A stretch of DNA of 64,000 bases from Halictus rubicundus (Eukaryota > Arthropoda > Insecta > Hymenoptera > Halictidae), in contig NW_027488996.1 of the NCBI RefSeq assembly GCF_050948215.1, positions 62,001 through 126,000 of the forward strand, given 5' to 3'. The notes under the pieces were generated by a model, which was given only the letters and a program-made list of their open reading frames with translations, was not told where the DNA came from and made no database searches. The translations under genes were made by a program, and so were the position numbers. Positions 52,574 through 64,000 of the stretch are shown piece after piece; positions within the stretch are counted from its first letter, which is position 1, and the number at the start of each line of letters is the position of its first letter.

Positions 52574-55061
52574 ATCCTATCCTATCCTCTATCCTATCCT
52601 ATCCTCTATCCTATCCTATCCTCTATCCTATCCTATCCTCTATCCTATCCTATCCTCTATCCTATCCTCTATCCTATCCTATCCTCTATCCTATCCTATC
52701 CTCTATCCTATCCTATCCTCTATCCTATCCTATCCTCTATCCTATCCTATCCTCTATCCTATCCTATCCTCTATCCTATCCTCTATCCTATCCTATCCTC
52801 TATCCTATCCTATCCTCTATCCTATCCTCTATCCTATCCTATCCTATCCTCTATCCTATCCTCTAGCCTATCCTATCCTCTATCCTATCGTATCCTCTAT
52901 CCTATCCTATCCTCTATCTTATCCTATCCTCTATCCTCTATCCTATCCTATCCTCTATCCTATCCTATCCTCTATCCTATCCTATCCTCTATCCTATCCT
53001 ATCCTCTATCCTATCCTATCCTCTATCCTATCCTCTATCCTATCCTCTATCCTATCCTCTATCCTATCCTCTATCCTATCCTATCCTCTATCCTATCCTA
53101 TCGTCTATTCTATCCTATCCTCTATCCTATCCTATCCTCTATTCTATCATATCCTCTATCATATACTATCCTCTATCCTATCCTATCCTCTATCCTATCC
53201 TATCCTCTATCCTATCCTATCGTCTATCCTATCCTATCCTCTATCCTATCCTATCCTCTATCCTATCCTCTATCCTATCCTATCCTCTATCCTATCCTAT
53301 CGTCTATCCTATCCTATCCTCTATGCTATCCTCTATCCTATCCTATCCTCTATCCTATCCTATCCTCTATCCTATCCTATCCTCTATTCTATCCTATCCT
53401 CTATCATATACTATCCTCTATCCTATCCTATCCTCTATTCTATCCTATCCTCTATCGTACACTATCCTCTATCCTATCGTATCCTCTATCCTATCCTATC
53501 CTCTATCTTATCCTATCCTCTATCCTCTATCCTATCCTATCCTCTATCCTATCCTATCCTCTATCCTATCCTATCCTCTATCCTATCCTATCCTCTATCC
53601 TATCCTCTATCCTATCCTCTATCCTATCCTATCCTCTATCCTATCCTATCGTCTATTCTATCCTATCCTCTATCCTATCCTATCCTCTATTCTATCCTAT
53701 CCTCTATCCTATCCTATCCTCTATCCTATACTATCATCTACCTTATCCTATCCTCTATCCTATCCAATTACCTATCCTATCCTCTATTATATCCTTTCCT
53801 CTATCCTATCCTATCCTCTATCCGATCCTCTATCCTATCCTATCCTCTATCCTATCCTCTATCCTATCCTCTATCCTATCCTATCCTCTATCCTATCCTA
53901 TCCTCTATTCTATCCTATCCTCTATCATATACTATCCTCTATCCTATCCTATCCTCTATCCTATCCTATCCTCTATCTGATCCTATCCTCTATCCTCTAT
54001 CCTATCCTATCCTCTATCCTATCCTATCCTCTATCCTATCCTATCCTCTATCCTATCCTCTATCCTATCCTCTATCCTATCCTATCCTCTATCCTATCCT
54101 CTATCCTATCCTCTATCTTATCCTATCCTCTATCCTATCCTATCGTCTATCCTATCCTACCCTCTATCCTATCCTATCCTCTATCCTATCCTATCCTCTA
54201 TCCTATCCTACCCTCTATCCTATCCTATCCTCTATTCTATCCTATCGTCTATCATATACTATCCTCTATCCTATCGTATCCTCTATCCTATCCTATCCTC
54301 TATCTTATCCTATCCTCTATCCTCTATCCTATCCTATCCTCTATCCTATCCTATCCTCTATCCTATCCTATCCTCTATCCTATCCTATCCTCTATCCTAT
54401 CCTCTATCCTATCCTCTATCCTATCCTATCCTCTATTATATCCTATCGTCTATCCTATCCTATCCTCTATGCTATCCTCTATCCTATCCTATCCTCTATC
54501 CTATCCTATCCTCTATCCTATCCTATCCTCTATTCTATCCTATCCTCTATCATATACTATCCTCTATCCTATCCTATCCTCTATTCTATCCTATCCTCTA
54601 TCATATACTATCCTCTATCCTATCGTATCCTCTATCCTATCCTATCCTCTATCTTATCCTATCCTCTATCCTCTATCCTATCCTATCCTCTATCCTATCC
54701 TATCCTCTATCCTATCCTATCCTCTATCCTATCCTATCCTCTATCCTATCCTCTATCCTATCCTCTATCCTATCCTATCCTCTATCCTATCCTATCGTCT
54801 ATTCTATCCTATCCTCTATCCTATCCTATCCTCTATTCTATCCTATCCTCTATCATATACTATCCTCTATCCTATCCTATCCTCTATCCTATCCTATCCT
54901 CTATCTTATTCTATCCTCTATCCTCTATCCTATCCTATCCTCTATCCTATCCTATCCTATATCCTATCCTATCCTCTATCCTATCCTATCCTCTATCCTA
55001 TCCTATCTTCTATCCGATCCTCTATCCTATCCTATCCTCTATCCTATCCTATCCTCTATCC

Positions 55062-57540
55062 TACTCTATCCTCTATCCTATCCTATCTTCTATCCTATCA
55101 TATCCTCTATCCTATCCTATCCTCTATCCTATCCTATCCTCTATCCTATCCTATCCTCTATTCTATCCTATCCTCTACCCTATCCTATCCTCTATCCTAT
55201 CCTATCCTTTATCCTATCCTCTATCCTATCCTATCCTCTATCCTATCCTATCCTCTATCCTATCCTATCCTCTATCCTATCCTATCCTATATCCTATCCT
55301 ATCCTCTATCCTATCCTATCCTCTATCCTATCCTATCCTCTATCCTATCGTATCCTATCCTCTATCCTATCCTATCCTCCATCCTATCCTATCCTCTATC
55401 CTATCCTTTCCTCAATCCTATTATATCCTCTATCCTATCCTATCCCCTATTCTATCCTATCCTCTACCCTATCCTATCTTCTATCCTATCCTATCCTCTA
55501 TCCTATCCTATCATCTATCCTATCCTATCCTCTATCCTATCCTATCCTCTATCCTATCCTCTATCCTATCCTCTATCCTATCCTATCCTCTATCCTCTAT
55601 CCTATCCTATCCTCTATCCTATCCTATCCTCTATCCTATCCTATCTTCTATCCGATCCTCTATCCTATCCTATCCTCTATCCTATCCTATCCTCTATCCT
55701 ACTCTATCCTCTATCCTATCCTACCCTCTATCCTATCATATCCTCTATCCTATCCTTTCCTCATTCCTATTATATCCTCTATCCTATCCTATCCTCTATC
55801 CTATCCTATCCTCTATCCTATCCTATCCTCTATTCTATCCTATCCTCTACCCTATCCTATCCTCTATCCTATCCTATCCTCTATCCTATCCTATCCTCTA
55901 TCCTATACTATCATCTACCTTATCCTATCCTCTATCCTATCCAATTACCTATCCTATCCTCTATTATATCCTTTCCTCTATCCTATCCTATCCTCTATCC
56001 GATCCTCTATCCTATCCTATCCTCTATCCTATCCTCTATCCTATCCTCTATCCTATCCTCTATCCTATGCTCTATACTATCCTATCCTCTATCCTATCCT
56101 ATCCTCTATTCTATCCTATCCTCTATCATATCCTCTATCCTATCCTTTATCCTATCCTATCCTCTATCCTATCCTATCGTCTATCCTATCCTATCCTCTA
56201 TGCGATCCTCTATCCTATCCTATCCTCTATCCTATCCTATCCTCTATCCTATCCTATCCTCTATCCTATCCTATCCTTTATCCTATCCTATCCTCTATCC
56301 TATCCTATCCTCTATACTATACTATCATCTACCTTATCCTATCCTCTATCCTATCCAATTACCTATCCTATCCTCTATTATATCCTTTCCTCTATCCTAT
56401 CCTATCCCCTATCCGATCCTCTGTCCTATCCTATCCTCTATCCTATCCTCTATCCTATCATCTATCCTATCCTATCCTCTATCCTATCCTATCCTCTATT
56501 CTATCCTATCCTCTATCATATACTATCCTCTATCCTATCCTATCCTCTATCCTATCCTATCTTCTATCCGATCCTCTATCCTATCCTATCCTCTATCCTA
56601 TCCTATCCTCTATCCTACTCTATCCTCTATCCTATCCTATCTTCTATCCTATCATATCCTCTATCCTATCCTTTCCTCATTCCTATTATATCCTCTATCC
56701 TATCCTATCCTCTATCCTATCCTATCCTCTATCCTATCCTATCCTCTATCCTATCCTATCCTCTATTCTATCCTATCCTCTACCCTATCCTATCCTCTAT
56801 CCTATCCTATCCTTTATCCTATCCTCTATCCTATCCTATCCTCTATCCTATCCTATCCTCTATCCTATCCTATCCTCTATCCTATCCTATCCTATATCCT
56901 ATCCTATCCTCTATCCTATCCTATCCTCTATCCTATCCTATCCTCTATCCTATCGTATCCTATCCTCTATCCTATCCTATCCTCCATCCTATCCTATCCT
57001 CTATCCTATCCTTTCCTCAATCCTATTATATCCTCTATCCTATCCTATCCCCTATTCTATCCTATCCTCTACCCTATCCTATCTTCTATCCTATCCTATC
57101 CTCTATCCTATCCTATCATCTATCCTATCCTATCCTCTATCCTATCCTATCCTCTATCCTATCCTCTATCCTATCCTCTATCCTATCCTATCCTCTATCC
57201 TCTATCCTATCCTATCCTCTATCCTATCCTATCCTCTATCCTATCCTATCTTCTATCCGATCCTCTATCCTATCCTATCCTCTATCCTATCCTATCCTCT
57301 ATCCTACTCTATCCTCTATCCTATCCTACCCTCTATCCTATCATATCCTCTATCCTATCCTTTCCTCATTCCTATTATATCCTCTATCCTATCCTATCCT
57401 CTATCCTATCCTATCCTCTATCCTATCCTATCCTCTATCCTATCCTATCCTCTATTCTATCCTATCCTCTACCCTGTCCTATCCTCTATCCTATCCTATC
57501 CTCTATCCTATCCTATCCTCTATCCTATACTATCATCTAC
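55062..57540. repeat. ~1.6-kb tandem duplication in class II array
   Basis: Paired markers: TACTCTATCC at 55,062 and 56,616 (1,554 bp), TTTCCTCAATCC at 55,407 and 57,012 (1,605), TACTCTATCC at 55,700 and 57,305 (1,605), TCATCTACC at 55,911 and 57,533 (1,622). The displacement steps are +51 and +17 bp, both whole numbers of 17-mers. Confidence 0.75.
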
Positions 57541-59354
57541 CTTATCCTATCCTCTATCCTATCCAATTACCTATCCTATCCTCTATTATATCCTTTCCTC
57601 TATCCTATCCTATCCTCTATCCGATCCTCTATCCTATCCTATCCTCTATCCTATCCTCTATCCTATCCTCTATCCTATCCTCTATCCTATCCTCTATCCT
57701 ATCCTCTATACTATCCTATCCTCTATCCTATCCTATCCTCTATTCTATCCTATCCTCTATCATATACTATCCTCTATCGTATCGTATCCTCTATCCTATC
57801 CTATCCTCTATCTTATGATTTCCTCTATCCTCTATCCTATCCTATCCTCTATCCTATCCTATCCTCTATCCTATCCTATCCTCTATCCTATCCTATCCTC
57901 TATCCTATCCTCTATCCTATCCTCTATCCTATCCTCTATCCTATCCTATCCTCTATCCTATCCTATCCTCTATCCTATCCTATCCTCTATCCTATCCTAT
58001 CCTCTATCTTATCCTATCCTCTATCCTCTATCCTATCCTATCCTCTATCCTATCCTATCCTCTATCCTATCCTATCCTCTATCCTATCCTATCCTCTATC
58101 CTATCCTATCCTCTATCCTATCCTATCCTCTATCCTATCCTCTATCCTATCCTTTATCCTATCCTATCCTCTATCCTATCCTATCGTCTATCCTATCCTA
58201 TCCTCTATGCTATCCTCTATCCTATCCTATCCTCTATCCTATCCTATCCTCTATCCTATCCTATCCTCTATCCTATCCTATCCTTTATCCTATCCTATCC
58301 TCTATTCTATCCTATCCTCTATCTTATCCTATCCTTTATCCTATCCTATCCTCTATCCTATCCTATCCTCTATACTATACTATCATCTACCTTATCCTAT
58401 CCTCTATCCTATCCAATTACCTATCCTATCCTCTATTATATCCTTTCCTCTATCCTATCCTATCCCCTATCCGATCCTCTGTCCTATCCTATCCTCTATC
58501 CTATCCTCTATCCTATCCTCTATCCTATCCTATCCTCTATCCTATCCTATCCTCTATTCTATCCTATCCTCTATCATATACTATCCTCTATCCTATCCTA
58601 TCCTCTATCCTATCCTATCTTCTATCCGATCCTCTATCCTATCCTATCCTCTATCCTATCCTATCCTCTATCCTACTCTATCCTCTATCCTATCCTATCC
58701 TCTATCCTATCATATCCTCTATCCTATCCTTTCCTCAATCCTATTATATCCTCTATCCTATCCTATCCTCTATCCTATCCTATCCTCTATCCTATCCTAT
58801 CCTCTATCCTATCCTATCCTCTATTCTATTCTATCCTCTACCCTATCCTATCCTCTATCCTATCCTATCCTCTATCCTATCCTATCCTCTATCCTATCCT
58901 CTATCCTATCCTATCCTCTATCCTATCCTATCCTCTATCCTATCCTATCCTCTATCCTATCCTATCCTCTATCCTATCCTATCCTATATCCTATCCTATC
59001 CTCTATCCTATCCTATCCTCTATCCTATCCTATCCTCTATCCTATCCTATCCTCTATCCTATCCTATCCTCTATCCTATCCTATCCTCTATCCTATCCTT
59101 TCCTCAATCCTATTATATCCTCTATCCTATCCTATCCCCTATTCTATCCTATCCTCTACCCTATCCTATCTTCTATCCTATCCTATCCTCTATCCTATCC
59201 TATCATCTATCCTATCCTATCCTCTATCCTATCCTATCCTCTATCCTATCCTCTATCCTATCCTCTATCCTATCCTATCCTCTATCCTCTATCCTATCCT
59301 ATCCTCTATCCTATCCTATCCTCTATCCTATCCTCTATCCTATCCTCTATCCTA

Positions 59355-59765
59355 TCCTCTATCCTATCCTCTATGCTATCCTCTATCCTATCCTATCCTC
59401 TATCCTATCCTATCCTATATCCTATCCTATCCTCTATCCTATCCTATCCTCTATCCTATCCTATCCTCTATCCTATCCTATCCTCTATCCTATCCTATCC
59501 TCTATCCTATCCTTTCCTCAATCCTATTATATCCTCTACCCTATCCTATCCCCTATTCTATCCTATCCTCTACCCTATCCTATCTTCTATCCTATCCTAT
59601 CCTCTATCCTATCCTATCATCTATCCTATCCTATCCTCTATCCTATCCTATCCTCTATCCTATCCTATCCTCTATCCTATCCTCTATCCTATCCTCTATC
59701 CTACTCTATCCTCTATTCTATCCTATCCTCTAACCTATCCTATCCTCTATCCTATCCTCTATCCT
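59355..59765. repeat. ~0.4-kb segment, partner at 62,374
   Basis: The string of 12-bp modules ending in CTATGCTATCC, the TTTCCTCAATCC marker (59,513 against 62,532) and the TACTCTATCC marker (59,702 against 62,721) all recur 3,019 bp downstream with the same neighbours. Confidence 0.7.
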
Positions 59766-62373
59766 ATCCTCTATCCTATCCTATCCTCTATCCTATCCTA
59801 TCCTCTATCCTATCCTATCCTCTATTCTATCCTATCCTCTATCATATACTATCCTCTATCCTATCCTATCCTCTATCCAATCCTATCCTCTATCTTATCC
59901 TATCCTCTATCCTCTATCCTATCCTATCCTCTATCCTATCCTATCCTCTATCCTATCCTATCCTCTATCCTATCCTATCCTCTATCCTATCCTATCCTCT
60001 ATCCTATCCTATCCTCTATCGTATCCTATCCTCTATCCTATCCTATATCCTATCCTATCCTCTATCCTATCCTATCCTCTATCCTATCCTATCCTATATC
60101 CTATCCTATCCTCTATCCTATCCTATCCTCTATCCTATCCTATCCTCTATCCTATCCTATCCTCTATCCTATCCTATCCTCTATCCTATCCTATCCTCTA
60201 TCCTATCCTATCCTCTATCCTATCCTATCCTCTATCCTATCCTATCCTCTATCCTATCCTATCATCTATCCTATCCTATCCTCTATCCTATCCTATCCTC
60301 TATCCTATCCTCTATCCTATCCTATCCTCTATCCTCTATCCTATCCTATCCTCTATCCTATCCTATCCTCTATCCTATCCTATCCTATATCCTATCCTAT
60401 CCTCTATCCTATCCTATCCTCTATCCTATCCTCTATCCTATCCTATCCTCTATCCTCTATCCTATCCTATCCTCTATCCTATCCTATCCTCTATCCTATC
60501 CTATCCTCTATCCTATCCTATCCTATATCCTATCCTATCCTCTATCCTATCCTATCCTCTATCCTATCCTATCCTCTATCCTATCCTATCCTCTATCCGA
60601 TCCTATCCTCTATCCTATCCTTTCCTCAATCCTATTATATCCTCTACCCTATCCTATCCCCTATTCTATCCTATCCTCTACCCTATCCTATCTTCTATCC
60701 TATCCTATCCTCTATCCTATCCTATCATCTATCCTATCCTATCCTCTATCCTATCCTATCCTCTATCCTATCCTATCCTCTATCCTATCCTCTATCCTAT
60801 CCTATCCTCTATCCTATCCTATCCTCTATCTTATCCTATCCTCTATCCTCTATCCTATCCTATCCTCTATCCTATCCTATCCTCTATCCTATCCTATCCT
60901 CTATCCTATCCTATCCTCTATCCTATCCTATCCTCTATCCTATCCTCTATCCTATCCTTTATCCTATCCTATCCTCTATCCTATCCTATCGTCTATCCTA
61001 TCCTATCCTCTATGCTATCCTCTATCCTATCCTATCCTCTATCCTATCCTATCCTCTATCCTATCCTATCCTCTATCCTATCCTATCCTTTATCCTATCC
61101 TATCCTCTATCCTATCCTATCCTCTATCCTATCCTATCCTTTATCCTATCCTATCCTCTATCCTATCCTATCCTCTATACTATACTATCATCTACCTTAT
61201 CCTATCCTCTATCCTATCCAATTACCTATCCTATCCTCTATTATATCCTTTCCTCTATCCTATCCTATCCCCTATCCGATCCTCTGTCCTATCCTATCCT
61301 CTATCCTATCCTATCCTATATCCTATCCTATCCTCTATCCTATCCTATCCTCTATCCTATCCTATCCTCTATCCTATCCTATCCTCTATCCTATCCTATC
61401 CTCTATCCTATCCTATCCTCTATCCTATCCTATCCTCTATCCTATCCTATCCTCTATCCTATCCTTTCCTCAATCCTATTATATCCTCTATCCTATCCTA
61501 TCCCCTATTCTATCCTATCCTCTACCCTATCCTATCTTCTATCCTATCCTATCCTCTATCCTATCCTATCATCTATCCTATCCTATCCTCTATCCTATCC
61601 TATCCTCTATCCTATCCTCTATACTATACTATCATCTACCTTATCCTATCCTCTATCCTATCCAATTACCTATCCTATCCTCTATTATATCCTTTCCTCT
61701 ATCCTATCCTATCCCCTATCCGATCCTCTGTCCTATCCTATCCTCTATCCTATCCTATCCTATATCCTATCCTATCCTCTATCCTATCCTATCCTCTATC
61801 CTATCCTATCCTCTATCCTATCCTATCCTCTATCCTATCCTATCCTCTATCCTATCCTATCCTCTATCCTATCCTTTCCTCAATCCTATTATATCCTCTA
61901 TCCTATTCTATCCCCTATTCTATCCTATCCTCTACCCTATCCTATCTTCTATCCCATCCTATCCTCTATCCTATCCTATCATCTATCCTATCCTATCCTC
62001 TATCCTATCCTATCCTCTATCCTATCCTATCCTCTATCCTATCCTATCCTCTATCCTATCCTATCCTCTATCCTATCCTATCCTCTATCCTATCCTATCC
62101 TCTATCCTATCCTATCCTCTATCCTATCCTTTCCTCAATCCTATTATATCCTCTATCCTATCCTATCCCCTATTCTATCCTATCCTCTACCCTATCCTAT
62201 CTTCTATCCTATCCTATCCTCTATCCTATCCTATCATCTATCCTATCCTATCCTCTATCCTATCCTATCCTCTATCCTATCCTCTATCCTATCCTCTATC
62301 CTATCCTATCCTCTATCCTCTATCCTATCCTATCCTCTATCCTATCCTATCCTCTATCCTATCCTCTATCCTA

Positions 62374-62784
62374 TCCTCTATCCTATCCTCTATGCTATCC
62401 TCTATCCTATCCTATCCTCTATCCTATCCTATCCTATATCCTATCCTATCCTCTATCCTATCCTATCCTCTATCCTATCCTATCCTCTATCCTATCCTAT
62501 CCTCTATCCTATCCTATCCTCTATCCTATCCTTTCCTCAATCCTATTATATCCTCTACCCTATCCTATCCCCTATTCTATCCTATCCTCTACCCTATCCT
62601 ATCTTCTATCCTATCCTATCCTCTATCCTATCCTATCATCTATCCTATCCTATCCTCTATCCTATCCTATCCTCTATCCTATCCTATCCTCTATCCTATC
62701 CTCTATCCTATCCTCTATCCTACTCTATCCTCTATTCTATCCTATCCTCTAACCTATCCTATCCTCTATCCTATCCTATCCTTT
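62374..62784. repeat. ~0.4-kb segment, partner at 59,355
   Basis: Second copy at 3,019 bp displacement. Similarity breaks down after the shared CTCTAACC word, where this copy runs into a CTACCTTATCC/CCAATTACC marker block. Confidence 0.7.
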
Positions 62785-64000
62785 ATCCTATCCTATCCTC
62801 TATCCTATACTATCATCTACCTTATCCTATCCTCTATCCTATCCAATTACCTATCCTATCCTCTATTATATCCTTTCCTCTATCCTATCCGATCCTCTAT
62901 CCTATCCTATCCTCTATCCTATCCTCTATCCTATCCTCTATCCTATCCTCTATCCTATCCTATCGTCTATCCTATCCTATCCTCTATCCTATCCTCTATC
63001 CTATCCTCTATCCTATCCTATCCTCTATCCTATCCTATCCTCTATCCTATCCTATCTTCTATTCTATCCTATCCTCTATCATATACTATCCTCTATCCTA
63101 TCCTATCCTCTATCCTATCCTATCCTCTATCTTATCCTATCCTCTATCCTATCCTATCCTCTATCCTATCCTATCCTCTATCCTATCCTATCATCTATCC
63201 TATCCTATCCTCTATCCTATCCTATCCTCTATCCTATCCTCTATCCTATCCTATCCTCTATCCTCTATCCTATCCTATCCTCTATCCTATCCTATCCTCT
63301 ATCCTATCCTATCCTATATCCTATCCTATCCTCTATCCTATCCTATCCTCTATCCTATCCTCTATCCTATCCTATCCTCTATCCTCTATCCTATCCTTCC
63401 CTTTATCCTATCCTATCCTCTATCCTATCCTATCCTATATCCTATCCTATCCTCTATCCTATCCTATCCTCTATCCTATCCTATCCTCTATCCTATCCTA
63501 TCCTCTATCCGATCCTATCCTCTATCCTATCCTTTCCTCAATCCTATTATATCCTCTACCCTATCCTATCCCCTATTCTATCCTATCCTCTACCCTATCC
63601 TATCTTCTATCCTATCCTATCCTCTATCCTATCCTATCATCTATCCTATCCTATCCTCTATCCTATCCTATCCTCTATCCTATCCTATCCTTTATCCTAT
63701 CCTATCCTCTATCCTATACTATCATCTACCTTATCCTATCCTCTATCCTATCCAATTACCTATCCTATCCTCTATTATATCCTTTCCTCTATCCTATCCG
63801 ATCCTCTATCCTATCCTATCCTCTATCCCATCCTCTACCCTATCCTCTATCCTATCCTATCCTCTATCCTATCCTATCCTCTATTCTATCCTATCCTCTA
63901 TCATATACTATCGTCTATCCTATCCTATCCTCTATCCTATCCTATCCTCTATCTTATCCTATCCTCTATCCTCTATCCTATCCTATCCTCTATCCTATCC

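Larger units (their letters stand above)
50317..64000. repeat. Satellite array, right part (same family)
   Basis: The same 17/12-bp satellite resumes after the island in the same orientation and continues past the right edge of the window. From about 52,390 onward the monomers are nearer to consensus, with more 12-bp and 7-bp modules (runs such as TATCCTCTATCCTC) than the left array. Characteristic marker strings here are CTACCTTATCC followed by CCAATTACC, CAATCCTATTATATCC, and CATATACTATCC. Most of the G-containing variants typical of the left array (CGTCTCC, ATCGGATCC) disappear after 52.4 kb. Open frames of up to 2,136 codons (53,323-59,733) result from the stop-free repeat and are not called as genes. 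Confidence 0.97.
52390..64000. repeat. Class II (near-consensus) satellite domain
   Basis: A more homogeneous domain with its own marker monomers. CTACCTTATCC with CCAATTACC recurs near 53.73, 55.91, 56.33, 57.54, 58.39, 61.19, 61.63, 62.82 and 63.73 kb. CAATCCTATTATATCC follows TTTCCT at 55,407, 57,012, 59,513, 60,621, 61,465, 61,875, 62,130, 62,532 and 63,533. The spacing is irregular, so there is no single higher-order period, but local pairs are clear. Confidence 0.75.

Noticed and set aside
53323..59733. Very long + strand open frames (up to 2,136 codons; also 9,413-15,094, 13,750-19,596, 25,357-31,095, 57,815-62,752)
   Set aside because: The 17- and 12-bp units contain no stop codon in any + frame, so long open frames are inevitable. 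They overlap in all three frames with the same 17-residue cycle, many starts are non-ATG, and the product resembles no known family that I recognise.
1..64000. 17-bp CENP-B box
   Set aside because: The monomer length matches, but the sequence shares none of the CENP-B box core (TTCG....A..CGGG).

Overview
The window is almost entirely one tandem-repeat (satellite) array, broken once by a ~1.9-kb non-repetitive island at about 48,411-50,316. Positions 1-48,410 and 50,317-64,000 consist of variants of a short C/T/A-rich module on the + strand. Consensus monomers are TATCCTATCCTATCCTC (17 bp, dominant) and TATCCTATCCTC (12 bp), with occasional 7- and 22-bp forms. All fit one rule: TATCC pentamers punctuated by an extra TC. 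Because the 17-mer contains no stop codon on the + strand, every frame stays open for hundreds to thousands of codons and gives a Ser-Tyr-Pro-Ile-Leu polypeptide. These open frames follow from the repeat and I do not call any of them a gene. I see no protein-coding gene, rRNA or tRNA that I can support.

The organism is almost certainly a eukaryote: at least 62 kb of satellite, an AT-rich island with intron-like splice signals, and a poly(A)-tailed insertion flanked by a target-site duplication. I cannot name the clade. The satellite would suit a centromeric, pericentromeric or other heterochromatic block, but nothing in the sequence decides which.

The array has higher-order structure. Positions 1-45,240 form a variant-rich domain (class I) built from nested segmental copies: a 51-bp trimer (1,689-1,841), 393-bp doublets (four sites), a 735-bp higher-order repeat (11.3-12.7 kb and 14.9-17.1 kb), an 861-bp spacing seen five times (23-41 kb), and larger copies displaced by 2,168, 2,784, 3,068/3,085, 4,369/4,370, 4,952, 7,889 and 10,030 bp. 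From 52.4 kb to the end, and in patches at 45.2-46.6, 48.06-48.41 and 50.6-50.9 kb, the array is closer to consensus and carries other marker variants (class II). Where paired copies differ in length, the difference is usually 17 bp, a multiple of 17, or a sum of the known module lengths, as expected for unequal exchange in monomer register.

The island at 48,411-50,316 looks like a retrotransposed sequence on the - strand. It has a poly-T run at its left edge (a poly(A) tail on the - strand) and an exact 17-bp direct repeat, ATCCTCTATACTATCCT, at both ends. Removing the insert and one repeat copy restores the satellite register. The island is absent from two paralogous copies of the surrounding satellite unit, so it is younger than those duplications. 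It encodes no recognisable protein. Notable internal features are a perfect 10-bp hairpin, a G13 run, a second GC-rich hairpin, and on the + strand a 61-bp exon-like segment with good acceptor and donor signals.
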